This document shows, piece after piece, positions 52,716 to 61,797 of a DNA stretch of 64,000 nucleotides. The notes below the pieces were generated by a model. It did no database searches and was not told where the DNA came from. It saw only the letters and a program-made list of their open reading frames with translations. Made by a program: the position numbers and the translations under genes. Location of the stretch: contig OW818679.1 in NCBI GenBank assembly GCA_942493145.1, forward strand, positions 1,860,001 to 1,924,000. The letters run 5' to 3'. Position 1 is the stretch's first letter; each line of letters starts with the position of its first letter. The DNA comes from ENR-C20 sp942493145 (GTDB lineage Bacteria > Bacillota > Clostridia > Acetivibrionales > DTU013).

Positions 52716-53462
52716 ATGGCAAAAGTATTTCAAAAACCACACGCCCTGAAGGATGTGTCCATGCTTTATTGTCCGGGCTGCACCCATGGGATCATTCACA
52801 GGCTCATTGCGGAAGTGCTTGATGAGCTTGATATAGAGGGGAAGACTATTGGTATCTCGCCGGTGGGTTGTTCATATGAGAATTACAATTATTTCAATTG
52901 CGACATGCAGCAGGCTGCTCACGGCAGGGCTCCGGCGGTAGCAACAGGTATAAAGAGGGTCAACCCTGAAAACTGTGTTTTCACATACCAGGGGGACGGA
53001 GATCTTGCAGCGATAGGTACAGCGGAAATAGTACATGTAGCTGCACGTTCTGAAAAAATCACTACAATTTTTGTAAACAACGCAATCTATGGTATGACTT
53101 CAGGACAGCTGGCACCTACAACTCTTGTCAATCAGGTGACAACTACCACTCCGTATGGAAGAAAGCCCGAGTTGCACGGCTACCCGTTGAAAGTCTGTGA
53201 AATGTTGTCGACAATCCAGGGGGCGGTATTCGTAGAACGCGTATCAGTACATGACATAAAGAACATAAACAACGCCAAAAAAGCTATAAAAAAGGCATTC
53301 CAGGTACAGATGGCAAATCTGGGCTTCTCGATAGTCGAAGTACTCTCGACCTGCCCGACCAATTGGGGTATGGGTCCGGAGGATGCCATGAAATGGGTTC
53401 AGGATAAGATGATACCTGAGTATCCGCTGGGCAACTTCAGGGGAAAGGATTTGGAGGTGTAG
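52716..53462 (+). CDS. korB: 2-oxoacid:ferredoxin oxidoreductase, beta subunit
   Basis: 248 aa, the thiamine-pyrophosphate-binding subunit. The cofactor motif runs from GDGDLAAIG to NNAIYGMT. Cluster-type cysteines (YCPGCTHG) are near the N-terminus. AAAGGGG precedes the ATG. The gamma gene follows after 4 bp. Confidence 0.93.
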   Translation: MAKVFQKPHALKDVSMLYCPGCTHGIIHRLIAEVLDELDIEGKTIGISPVGCSYENYNYFNCDMQQAAHGRAPAVATGIKRVNPENCVFTYQGDGDLAAIGTAEIVHVAARSEKITTIFVNNAIYGMTSGQLAPTTLVNQVTTTTPYGRKPELHGYPLKVCEMLSTIQGAVFVERVSVHDIKNINNAKKAIKKAFQVQMANLGFSIVEVLSTCPTNWGMGPEDAMKWVQDKMIPEYPLGNFRGKDLEV

Positions 53463-53466
53463 GCGC

Positions 53467-54000
53467 ATGGCACAGGTGGACATAATAATTGCCGGATTCG
53501 GCGGACAAGGTATTCAGGCGGCCGGAATGCTGATTGCATACGCGGGGATGATTGAGAATAAGAACGTTTCATGGCTCCCGTCATACGGACCTGAAATGAG
53601 GGGCGGCACATCAAATTGTAATGTAATTGTCTCGGATGAGGCAGTTGGTTCGCCGATACTCAGCAGCACAACAGCTTTGCTGGTAATGAATGGACCATCA
53701 TTGGAGAAATTTGAAGATATTGTCGTACCAGGCGGATTTATAATAACAGATAGTTCGATAATCACCCAAAAAGCAAAGAGGACTGACATTGAAGTGTTTG
53801 AGATACCAGCGACACAAATGGCAATTGAAATGGGCAATGTAGCTTTTTCAAACATCATAATGCTTGGAAAACTGATTGAGAAAACAGGAGTGGTTACCGT
53901 GTCGTCTTTTGAGAAGGCATTGAAGAAGGTTCTTCCGGAAAAGAAACATTATCTTATTCCCGAGGAAATGAAAGCTCTTGAAATGGGAATGAAGTTGTAA
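53467..54000 (+). CDS. korC: 2-oxoacid:ferredoxin oxidoreductase, gamma subunit
   Basis: 177 aa, full length. It starts with IIIAGFGGQGIQAAG and has SYGPEMRGGTSNCNVIVS, typical of the gamma domain that takes part in CoA binding. It completes the four-subunit enzyme, which makes or splits acyl-CoA with ferredoxin as electron carrier. Two hairpins follow. Confidence 0.93.
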   Translation: MAQVDIIIAGFGGQGIQAAGMLIAYAGMIENKNVSWLPSYGPEMRGGTSNCNVIVSDEAVGSPILSSTTALLVMNGPSLEKFEDIVVPGGFIITDSSIITQKAKRTDIEVFEIPATQMAIEMGNVAFSNIIMLGKLIEKTGVVTVSSFEKALKKVLPEKKHYLIPEEMKALEMGMKL

Positions 54001-54009
54001 TTGGTAAGG

Positions 54010-54059
54010 GTACACATCTCTGTCACGGAGCGAGGCTTCGGGAGTGGGAGATATGTCAC
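54010..54059. repeat. imperfect palindrome related to the one at 55.1 kb
   Basis: ACATCTC / GAGATATGT bound an inner part containing CGGAGCGAGGCTTCGGG. Its reverse complement shares the CGAAGC, GCTCCGTG and AGAGA blocks, in the same order, with the hairpin at 55073-55129. The two copies flank the TPR-like gene. Confidence 0.6.
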
Positions 54060-54080
54060 TTCTAAAATTCGTTTTGCAAA

Positions 54081-54113
54081 AATTCGCTTTGTAATTAACA
54101 AGGCGGATTTTTT
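54081..54113 (+). terminator. intrinsic terminator of the kor operon
   Basis: AATTCGCTTTGT / ACAAGGCGGATT, 12 bp including three G-U pairs, 5-nt loop AATTA, then T residues. Confidence 0.9.
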
Positions 54114-54202
54114 ATATTTATTTGCAATCCAATATACAAGTATAATAAGTCTTTACTATATGATAGAATACTGAGAAGAATACTGATTTTATGGAGGAAA
54201 TT

Positions 54203-55015
54203 ATGGATAACAGAATATTATTGGCTGCGGTATTAATCCTATCAGTTGCATTTTTCATAAGAAATTATAAAATAAATAAGAACAAAAATGCGTATATAAA
54301 AAGAATCAGAGAAATATTCGCTATTCAGTTTGATCCGGCGAAAGCACTAACTGAGATTGATAAGGAAATATCCAAATCAGATAAAGCCCGTGTAAACACT
54401 TTGCTTTCAGATAAGGCTTTTGCGTTGATTTGGCTGGGGAAATGGCAGGAAGCAGAACAGGTTATTTCATCGATTAATCAAAAGAAAATTGAGGCTGTAG
54501 GGATTTATAGCCTTCGATATAATACGCTTCTTCTGAAATTCTTTTCACTTAACTTTTTTTCAATAGAAAAAACATATAATACATTCATTTCAGATGAAAA
54601 TTATAAAAGGTTTTGGAAGGACTCCCTTGAACTTAAAATTTTATCTTGCATGAATGCTTTATATATTGAAAAGGATTATGAAAAGTACAATAGGCTTTTT
54701 AATGAATTGATTCAGAATAATAGAATCAGTATTCTTTATCTTGGAGCGTTATACTTCTATGCAGGTGTTTCCAATTTGAAATTGGGCAATACCGAGGAAG
54801 CAATAAAGTATTTTACCAGAGCTGTGATATTTGGAGAAAAAACTTTCTTAAAGCAATCAGCTCAGGAGTCGCTTGAAGGAATTGAAATGGATAATGCTTC
54901 ACTATCAAGTGAAAGAAAAAAGACGATAGAAGAATATACCAGGCAGGCTTCTTCGGAATTTAAGGAATATTTGATAAAATGCTCCGTGCCAGAGAAGCCG
55001 GTACTAAAAAAATAA
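54203..55015 (+). CDS. membrane-anchored TPR-like protein of unknown function
   Basis: 270 aa. One N-terminal membrane helix (about 3-20) is followed by repeated helical pairs, one of which (LGALYFYAGVSNLKLGNTEE) reads like a tetratricopeptide repeat. Such proteins usually serve as scaffolds. The start at 54203 is 5 nt after GGAGG; the ATG at 54191 lies on that site. It is bounded by its own hairpins on both sides. The base composition is more AT-rich than its neighbours. Confidence 0.78.
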   Translation: MDNRILLAAVLILSVAFFIRNYKINKNKNAYIKRIREIFAIQFDPAKALTEIDKEISKSDKARVNTLLSDKAFALIWLGKWQEAEQVISSINQKKIEAVGIYSLRYNTLLLKFFSLNFFSIEKTYNTFISDENYKRFWKDSLELKILSCMNALYIEKDYEKYNRLFNELIQNNRISILYLGALYFYAGVSNLKLGNTEEAIKYFTRAVIFGEKTFLKQSAQESLEGIEMDNASLSSERKKTIEEYTRQASSEFKEYLIKCSVPEKPVLKK

Positions 55016-55043
55016 AAAAGTGCACCTCAGTAATGAAGTGCAC

Positions 55044-55057
55044 CCCAGGAAGCTGGG
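55044..55057 (+). terminator. hairpins after the TPR-like gene
   Basis: CCCAG / CTGGG with loop GAAG, just after two copies of the self-complementary GTGCAC (near 55020 and 55038) that can pair with each other. There is no strong T-tract (ACTAAATTT), so termination is uncertain. Confidence 0.4.
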
Positions 55058-55072
55058 ACTAAATTTAATTAA

Positions 55073-55129
55073 AAAGGGACACTCCTCCGACCTCGAAGCG
55101 TTGGCTCCGTGCAAGAGAAGTGTCCCTTA
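55073..55129 (-). terminator. hairpin terminator of glnN, member of a repeated family
   Basis: AAGGGACACT / AGTGTCCCTT, a 10-bp stem with a long structured loop. On the minus strand it is followed by TTTTTAATT, so it can end the glnN transcript. The loop shares sequence blocks with the palindrome at 54010-54059 in the opposite orientation. Confidence 0.75.
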
Positions 55130-55134
55130 TCCTA

Positions 55135-57228
55135 TCACACCCTGAAAAGAAGGTCTCCGTAAGTAGGCATCGGCCAGTAGTCCGACCCTACAATGGTTTC
55201 GAGTGCATCACCTGCAGCTCTCAGTTCACCCATCCTTAAAAAGACATCGTATCTGAAGGCATATGCATGCTTGTATGAATCACTGTGTAACTTTTCTGCT
55301 TTTGCAAGAGATGACTCAAGTGCTGCAATCTTCTTTTTGAAATTAGCTGCAGCTGATGAAACATCTTTAAGAAGATCTGATTGCAGTGATATGTCGGCAT
55401 CCACACCAGTAGCTTTTATGGAGTTTATTGAGTCAGCCAGGTCGGTAGCATAATTAATGACTGCAGGTGTAATATCACGCTTCGACATATCGATCATTGT
55501 CTGGGCTTCTATGTTTATGACCTTGATATAATTCTCCAGCATGATTTCATATCTGGATTCCAATTCTGCCTTGGTCAGGACCTTGTGCTTTTCGAATACC
55601 TTGATGTTCTTCTTTGCGATAAGGGCTTTTGATGCTTCAACCATTGATCTGGTATTTGGAAGTCCTCTTCTTTCAGCTTCAGCCACCCATTCGTCTGAAT
55701 AATTATTGCCGTTAAATATTACCTTGTCATGTTTTTCAACAATTTCCTTGAGTATAAGCTGTACATCCTTGTTGAAGTCTTTAGCCTTTTCCAGACGATC
55801 GGCGATTTCACACAGGGTCTCTGCTACTATTGTATTAAGTGTGTAATTAGGCCTTGCGACAGAGGCTGAAGATCCGACCATCCTAAATTCGAACTTGTTG
55901 CCGGTAAAAGCGAAGGGTGAAGTCCTGTTCCTGTCTGTTGTATCTTTGGGCAGGGAAGGAAGGGTGCTTACGCCTATCCTGAGCTCACTGCTCTGTATGG
56001 AACTCTTCAGACCACCATTTGTAATCTGTGCAAGAAGATCGGTCAACTGGTCTCCGAGGAATATTGAAATAATTGCCGGCGGAGCTTCGTTAGCACCAAG
56101 TCGATGGTCATTACCCGGATTTGCAGCGGAACATCTGAGCAGGTCGGAATATTCATCGACAGCTTTGATGATTGCGCAAAGGACGGTAAGGAATTGTGCG
56201 TTTTCATGCGGTGTCTTTCCCGGTTCCAGGAGGTTCTGCCCATCATCCGTGCTCATGGACCAGTTATTGTGCTTACCTGATCCATTTACACCGGCAAAGG
56301 GTTTCTCATGTAACAGGCAGACGAGATCATGCCTTAAAGCGACTTTTTTAAGGGTATCCATTACCAGTTGGTTATGATCGGTTGCGATATTTGTAGTAGT
56401 GAAGATTGGTGCGATTTCATGCTGAGCCGGCGCCACTTCATTATGTTGGGTCTTGGCTGTTATTCCCAGCTTCCATGATTCTTCATTGAATTCCTTCATG
56501 AAGATTGCGACTCTTTCTTTCAAGGAACCGAAGTATTGATCCTCCAATTCCTGACCCTTGGGTGCAGGTGCGCCAAACAGTGTCCTGCCAGTATAGAGGA
56601 GGTCCTTGCGCTGGTCATAAAGCTTTTTGTCAATCAGAAAGTATTCCTGTTCCGGTCCGACGGTTGTAATTACTTTTGAAGAGGTGGTATTACCGAAAAG
56701 CTTCAAAACCCTCATTGCCTGTAGCGAAATTGCTTCCATGGATCGGAGGAGGGGGGTTTTTTTGTCCAGTGCTTCTCCGGTGTAGGAACAGAAAGCAGTC
56801 GGTATATATAGGATGCCTTCCTTGATGAAAGCAGGAGAAGTGCAATCCCATGCTGTATAGCCCCTTGCTTCGAAGGTAGCCCTGAGCCCGCCTGACGGAA
56901 ATGATGAAGCATCAGGCTCACCTTTTATAAGTTCTTTACCTGAGAATTCCATTATGATCCTGCCGTCATTTGTCGGAGAAATGAAGGCATCGTGTTTTTC
57001 CGCTGTTATTCCGGTCATAGGCTGGAACCAGTGGGTATAATGTGTAGCACCTTTTTCTATGGCCCAATCCTTCATTGCATTGGCAACCACCTCAGCAACT
57101 GATGACTCCAACCGGAGTCCAGCATCGATGGTCTTTTTCAAAGCTTTGTAGGTTGCTTTGGGAAGGCGTTCAGCCATTACTGAATCGTTAAATACATTCG
57201 AACCGAATAATTCTACTATATTGTTCAT
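55135..57228 (-). CDS. glnN: glutamine synthetase type III
   Basis: 697 aa, the large GSIII class that forms dodecamers and is common in Clostridia and Bacteroides. It makes glutamine from glutamate, ammonia and ATP. Typical segments are FPSGGLRATFEARGYTAWD, GPEQEYFLID, AKTQHNEVAPAQHEIAP and GSGKHNNWS. AAAGGGG precedes the ATG. The 276-bp divergent gap upstream is AT-rich. A 7-bp hairpin (TTAAACA / TGTTTAA) lies in its leader, but I see no known riboswitch. Confidence 0.96.
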   Translation of the reverse strand: MNNIVELFGSNVFNDSVMAERLPKATYKALKKTIDAGLRLESSVAEVVANAMKDWAIEKGATHYTHWFQPMTGITAEKHDAFISPTNDGRIIMEFSGKELIKGEPDASSFPSGGLRATFEARGYTAWDCTSPAFIKEGILYIPTAFCSYTGEALDKKTPLLRSMEAISLQAMRVLKLFGNTTSSKVITTVGPEQEYFLIDKKLYDQRKDLLYTGRTLFGAPAPKGQELEDQYFGSLKERVAIFMKEFNEESWKLGITAKTQHNEVAPAQHEIAPIFTTTNIATDHNQLVMDTLKKVALRHDLVCLLHEKPFAGVNGSGKHNNWSMSTDDGQNLLEPGKTPHENAQFLTVLCAIIKAVDEYSDLLRCSAANPGNDHRLGANEAPPAIISIFLGDQLTDLLAQITNGGLKSSIQSSELRIGVSTLPSLPKDTTDRNRTSPFAFTGNKFEFRMVGSSASVARPNYTLNTIVAETLCEIADRLEKAKDFNKDVQLILKEIVEKHDKVIFNGNNYSDEWVAEAERRGLPNTRSMVEASKALIAKKNIKVFEKHKVLTKAELESRYEIMLENYIKVINIEAQTMIDMSKRDITPAVINYATDLADSINSIKATGVDADISLQSDLLKDVSSAAANFKKKIAALESSLAKAEKLHSDSYKHAYAFRYDVFLRMGELRAAGDALETIVGSDYWPMPTYGDLLFRV

Positions 57229-57504
57229 TTTTAATCCCCTTTCTGCATTTTAAAAAACAAAAAAGCGCATAAAATAAAGTTGAAACGTCATCGTCCGCAT
57301 CAATTTATTCATGCACCTTATTAAACATCTTTGTTTAAATGCAATCCAAAACTATTTTTAATTATTAATATAATAAGCGATTTTAGTAAAAAGTGCAATA
57401 ATATTTTAAAATAAAGCATTACAAAGTTTTCATTTGCCTATTTAATCAATGGGTATTAATATAGTACTATCAGAGAATCAGTCTGCATTGTCAAGGAGTT
57501 GGAT

Positions 57505-58728
57505 ATGCCCATTACTTTTACAGATATTAATTTTGTAACCATAATATTAGTTCTGTTACTTGCAGTACCTGTCATATCGGGAGCAATGGCTTCATTATCA
57601 GGGGAAACCGTGATGCGATCTATGAGCTCTCTGCTTGATAATATCGAATTTATTGCCGGACTGCTGCTATCGGTTTATATCACAAAGAGAATATTCTTTA
57701 TACAGGACGGAAGCATATTCAACAGCATATATGATAAAATACCAGAGAATATCAAGAAAATGATTTTTCAGCAGGATGTACTTACATACCTGATCGCAGT
57801 CCCTGTAATCCTGATTTTGATGCTTCTGTTTATCCGACTTATCACAACGCCCTTTTATAAAAGGGTGATCGTACCACTCTCGGAGAAGATTCAAAGACAA
57901 CTCAACAATTGCGGAATGGGCTTCAGAAGGTTCATGGGTGCATTGTGGCAGGTCCCGAAAAGCCTGGTTTATACATTGGTCTTTGTATTCATACTGAATT
58001 TCTCTTCATATTATCTATATTCTCCATATCTTTCTAAATGGACCAATGAATCGGTTGGATACCAGCTGATTTGCAAAAATGTCCTGTATCCTGTCCTGAA
58101 TTCCAATATTGGAAAGAAAGTACCGGTACTGGTCAACGACTCATTCAGGGAAGCAATGGGAGCTATCATCCCGCAAGGCGTTCCGGCGGGGTCAGGCGAT
58201 GCGGTCGCTACCATTGAAAAGCTGACCGGCGGAAATATAAAGGTTATAGAGTATTTCAACGGTATGACTCTTGATGATGCCGTTAAATCGAATGAAGCAA
58301 TTGATAAAAAGGCAGTGGAGCTTGTCGGAAAAGAAACGGACGACAAGGAAAAAGCCAGGATCATATACAATTGGATAAGTAAAAATATTACATATGATTA
58401 TGAAAAAGCCGAAAAAATAGTGACAGATCCCAAAGGTATAGTATCAGGTTCAATATCGGTTTTTGAGACCAGGAAGGGGATATGCTTCGATTATTCCTGC
58501 CTGTACGTATCGATGTGCAGAGCTGTAAACCTTAAGGTAAGACTGGTTACTGGGATTGCATATGGCGGTACATCCTGGGGTGACCATGCATGGAATCAGG
58601 TTTATATTTCAGGAGATGAAGTATGGGTAAACCTTGATGCCACATTTGGCGGTTCCGGAGTATACTATTTTGACAAAAAGGATTTTTTTGCCGATCATCG
58701 GGATGCTGATGTGCAGGGGGAATGGTGA
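57505..58728 (+). CDS. membrane protein with transglutaminase-like domain
   Basis: 407 aa. Three or four membrane helices in the first 190 residues include a possible anchor pair; the C-terminal half is a transglutaminase-like fold. The triad is visible: Cys in GICFDYS, His in DHAWNQV and Asp in NLDATFGG. The N-terminal part resembles CvpA-like membrane regions. It could act as a protease or cross-linker outside the membrane. The ATG at 57505 is 6 nt after AAGGAG. It is convergent with the LytTR regulator gene. Confidence 0.87.
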   Translation: MPITFTDINFVTIILVLLLAVPVISGAMASLSGETVMRSMSSLLDNIEFIAGLLLSVYITKRIFFIQDGSIFNSIYDKIPENIKKMIFQQDVLTYLIAVPVILILMLLFIRLITTPFYKRVIVPLSEKIQRQLNNCGMGFRRFMGALWQVPKSLVYTLVFVFILNFSSYYLYSPYLSKWTNESVGYQLICKNVLYPVLNSNIGKKVPVLVNDSFREAMGAIIPQGVPAGSGDAVATIEKLTGGNIKVIEYFNGMTLDDAVKSNEAIDKKAVELVGKETDDKEKARIIYNWISKNITYDYEKAEKIVTDPKGIVSGSISVFETRKGICFDYSCLYVSMCRAVNLKVRLVTGIAYGGTSWGDHAWNQVYISGDEVWVNLDATFGGSGVYYFDKKDFFADHRDADVQGEW

Positions 58729-58759
58729 TAAGGGCGTATGGTGATCAGCAGGATAATCA

Positions 58760-59500
58760 TCAAGTGTACAACTTCTCAAGTTCAACATATTTGTCATGTG
58801 TCATGAGCGCATCCTTTTCAGTTCCCTTAAGCTTTACTATATAAGTCCAACGTCCATATGGGTATATCTTGTTAACGGCCTTGAGGTTGATGATGTATGA
58901 TTTGTGACTTCGGAAGAATAATGTCTTATCAAGTCTTTCTTCAAGGTCACTGAGACCTTCTGACGTTGTGAATCGTTCTTTCATGGTATATATAGCGGTA
59001 CTGCGGTCTTCACGCTGAATAAGCATAATTTCTTCCGTATCTATGAGTGTGATACCGTCCTTATTTCTAATTATCAGTTTTTCCGTGCTTTTATGTGCAA
59101 CGGGGTTCCTGATTTCAGGTTGTTCCGGTTTTATGTCCAGGGAATCCCTGATACGCTCAAGTGATTGGCTGATTCGTTCCAGCCTGAAAGGTTTGACGAT
59201 ATAATCGAAGGCATATACTTCGAAGGCGTCAGGCATGTACTCTCCATGGGCTGTTGCGAAAATGATCCTGGTTTCAGGTGCAATATCCGTTATCCTCCTG
59301 GCACATTCAACACCGTCTAACAAAGGCATTTCTACATCCAGAAATACCAGCTGTGGCCTGAAATCCTCAAAAAGGCGGAGGGCGGATTCTCCATCCGCCG
59401 CTTCGCCTATGAGGGTGAAACCATTTGCTTTTTGCAGCACTTTACTTAGTATCATACGCATTCCGGCATCATCATCAGCAATTAGAACCTTAACATCCAT
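58760..59500 (-). CDS. LytTR-family response regulator
   Basis: 246 aa. The receiver domain has VLIADDD, the phospho-acceptor Asp in LVFLDVEMPLLDG and the Lys in YIVKPFR. The LytTR DNA-binding domain fills about residues 140-246 (ending in KYVELEKLYT). AGGAGG lies 6 nt before the ATG, overlapping the stop of the upstream gene. A fitting kinase of the GHKL/Spo0B type lies 2.3 kb away at the head of the same minus-strand cluster. Confidence 0.93.
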   Translation of the reverse strand: MDVKVLIADDDAGMRMILSKVLQKANGFTLIGEAADGESALRLFEDFRPQLVFLDVEMPLLDGVECARRITDIAPETRIIFATAHGEYMPDAFEVYAFDYIVKPFRLERISQSLERIRDSLDIKPEQPEIRNPVAHKSTEKLIIRNKDGITLIDTEEIMLIQREDRSTAIYTMKERFTTSEGLSDLEERLDKTLFFRSHKSYIINLKAVNKIYPYGRWTYIVKLKGTEKDALMTHDKYVELEKLYT

Positions 59501-59503
59501 ACT

Positions 59504-60010
59504 TTACCTCCTGGAATCTTGAGACTTATTTCTGAGACGGCATTTGGGCCGTCCAAGTACCTCCGACATTATGATTCCGTTGAGCAAGTCGTCAGATGTC
59601 AGGCTCAAATTGAAACCTATTTTTTTCGAGGCAGGGGAGTTGTTTTTTGTATCTCCAGCTGCCTGCCGGAGAACGCTGCCGTTATCTGAAAGCACAGGTG
59701 TTACGGGTGCTATCTGTTTATTTATTGCTTTCAGTTTATCTGCCGCTTTGGTCGTATCTGCATTAAGTTGGGCAGTGCGTCGTGCAGTCTCACTGTGCTC
59801 CTCATGATAAACAGAGCTTACAGTGCCATTTTCATAAGATACCTCATCTGTTCGATTATCATCGCGATATGAGGTGTCTGCGGATATCTTTCCCGTGATG
59901 AATTTCATGGCCTGTCTTGCGTCCGCCTCAAGCTTCTTTTGATAAACTGCCGCAGCAGTCACGCGTTGTGACATATTTATTCCAAAATTGCTATTAAAGC
60001 TACCTGCCAT
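59504..60010 (-). CDS. unknown protein between floA and the LytTR regulator
   Basis: 168 aa, hydrophilic, no signal or membrane helix. It begins MAGSFNSNFGINMSQRVTAA and has a basic C-terminal end. Part of the middle may be coiled coil. The start at 60010 follows AGAGG; the frame runs 8 codons further up. The stop is 3 bp from the next start, so it is tightly coupled to the regulator. I do not recognise the family. Confidence 0.75.
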   Translation of the reverse strand: MAGSFNSNFGINMSQRVTAAAVYQKKLEADARQAMKFITGKISADTSYRDDNRTDEVSYENGTVSSVYHEEHSETARRTAQLNADTTKAADKLKAINKQIAPVTPVLSDNGSVLRQAAGDTKNNSPASKKIGFNLSLTSDDLLNGIIMSEVLGRPKCRLRNKSQDSRR

Positions 60011-60054
60011 AATAATGATCCTCTCATTAAACATCTCAGCTGAACAACTAATGC

Positions 60055-61047
60055 CTATTTTTTCGAAGATATATCAGAATCCTCACTCTTGCTTAACTTT
60101 GCGATGGATTCGCGCATTTCGGTATCAGACATCAGGTTTTTAAGGTCAAAATACTCCTGAACACCAAGTTTGCCTTCGGATAATGCATATGCGATGGCTT
60201 TGGGCACCTGAGCCTCTGCCTCGACAACATGTGCTCTCATCTCTATTACAAGAGCTTTCATTTCCTGTTCCTTTGCGACTGCCATTGTACGTTTTTCCTC
60301 AGCTTTTGCCTGAGCTATGTTCTTGTCTGCCTCAGCCTGAAGGGTCTGGAGCTGTGCGCCGATGTTTCTGCCAATATCCACATCAGCAATATCTATAGAA
60401 AGGATTTCAAATGCCGTACCTGCATCGAGACCTTTGCTGAGAACCGTCTGCGAAATTTTATCAGGAAATTCCAGTACATCCTTATGCGACAGCGAACTGC
60501 CGACAGTTGTTACTATACCTTCACCGACTCTTGCTATAATGGTAGCTTCTCCAGCACCACCGATCAATCTGTCAAGATTTGTTCTGACGGTAACTCTGGC
60601 CTTGACCAGAAGCTCGATACCGTCCTTAGCAACACCTGATATATTGGGTGTTTCAATGACTTTTGGATTAACACTCATTTTAACTGCTTCAAGTACATCA
60701 CGTCCAGCAAGGTCAATTGCAGCACCCCTGATGAAAACGAGATCCATATTTGCCCTGTGGGCTGCAATAAGTGCATTGATAACTCTATCTACATTACCAC
60801 CTGCAAGGTAGTGAGCTTCAAGCTGATTGACGTTTACATCAAGGCCAGCCTTGGAGGCTTTTATTAATGGGAGAATTATTTTTGCAGGATTGACCCTTCT
60901 GAGGCGCATGCCTATCAGTGTGAATATACCGACGTGTACTCCGGCTGCCAGGGCGGATATCCACAAGCCGACCGGTATGAAGGTAAAAAACACCCCCAGA
61001 AATATGAAAACCAAAACGATTATTACTATTAACAAGAAAAGATCCAT
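60055..61047 (-). CDS. floA: flotillin-like protein FloA
   Basis: 330 aa. An N-terminal membrane hairpin (two hydrophobic segments, about 3-25 and 27-45) is followed by a PHB/SPFH domain and a coiled-coil tail rich in Ala and Glu (QAEADKNIAQAKAEEKR). FloA organises membrane microdomains that gather signalling and secretion proteins. It follows an nfeD gene, its usual partner. AAAGGGG precedes the ATG. Confidence 0.95.
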   Translation of the reverse strand: MDLFLLIVIIVLVFIFLGVFFTFIPVGLWISALAAGVHVGIFTLIGMRLRRVNPAKIILPLIKASKAGLDVNVNQLEAHYLAGGNVDRVINALIAAHRANMDLVFIRGAAIDLAGRDVLEAVKMSVNPKVIETPNISGVAKDGIELLVKARVTVRTNLDRLIGGAGEATIIARVGEGIVTTVGSSLSHKDVLEFPDKISQTVLSKGLDAGTAFEILSIDIADVDIGRNIGAQLQTLQAEADKNIAQAKAEEKRTMAVAKEQEMKALVIEMRAHVVEAEAQVPKAIAYALSEGKLGVQEYFDLKNLMSDTEMRESIAKLSKSEDSDISSKK

Positions 61048-61123
61048 TTGTTTAAACCCCTTTCATTAAATATTCTATTTATGCACAGCGTGTGCTTGAA
61101 TGACATTTTATTATACGTGGAGA

Positions 61124-61621
61124 TCAAGTGATTTTCTTCACTACTATCCTGTGTCCTTCTATTTTAATGATACTGAGCGGTGTATCCTTTGGTATGAAAT
61201 CGCCCTCGGAAACCACATCCAGCTTGACGCCATTGAAATCTGCAGTGCCCGATGGCCTGAGAACAGTCAGGGAAGTGCCTTCCCTGCCAATGAAGTATTC
61301 CAGGTCTTCAACTGCAGAGAATTTATCCTCATCCAGGGAATCATTCAAGACAAGATGTCTTGATAGATGACCTTTGGCAGCTGATTGAAGAACGATGGTC
61401 AATGCGATTCCGAGCAGGGCAAGTATGATTATAACAAGGATAAGAGCCTGCAATACTGTCTTTGCGTAAATAACCACACCTAATATCAGAAGCACGGCTC
61501 CAACAATTCCGGGTGCACCGATGCCTGGGTGGAACATTTCAAAAATAACAAAGCCCAGTCCAACGACCAGACAAATCAAAGATAACAAGCCCATTCCTGA
61601 AAATAAACCTGAAAAATCCAT
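61124..61621 (-). CDS. nfeD: NfeD-like membrane protein
   Basis: 165 aa. Three or four membrane helices and a C-terminal OB-fold of the NfeD type (EGREGTSLTVLRPSG-like region near residues 110-160; the frame reads FIGREGTSLTVLRPSGTADF). It is the short form without the protease domain. AAGGAGGTG precedes the ATG. NfeD and flotillin genes are paired in most bacteria and the products are thought to work together in the membrane. Confidence 0.92.
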   Translation of the reverse strand: MDFSGLFSGMGLLSLICLVVGLGFVIFEMFHPGIGAPGIVGAVLLILGVVIYAKTVLQALILVIIILALLGIALTIVLQSAAKGHLSRHLVLNDSLDEDKFSAVEDLEYFIGREGTSLTVLRPSGTADFNGVKLDVVSEGDFIPKDTPLSIIKIEGHRIVVKKIT

Positions 61622-61692
61622 TTATTACACCTCCTTAAGCGCTTTGTTTCACTCATTCTTTGAGTACTCTCCACTTTTGACTTACAATTGTT

Positions 61693-61721
61693 ATTATAGA
61701 GAATGATTAATGGTTACTGAA
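61693..61721 (-). promoter_or_regulatory. possible promoter of nfeD-floA
   Basis: On the minus strand TTCAGT (61716-61721) and perfect TATAAT (61693-61698) are 17 bp apart, in the 176-bp gap between the kinase gene and nfeD. The -35 box is weak. Confidence 0.5.
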
Positions 61722-61797
61722 CATGAAACGGGTAAAAACATCAATATGCATGCTGAAATGTCATTTCTGTGTATTTCAGTACTGCATGAAGTAATGT

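Noticed and set aside
57229..57504. Glutamine riboswitch or ANTAR-type leader before glnN
   Set aside because: Only a single 7-bp hairpin is visible. I do not see the paired hexaloop stems of ANTAR targets or a glutamine aptamer core.
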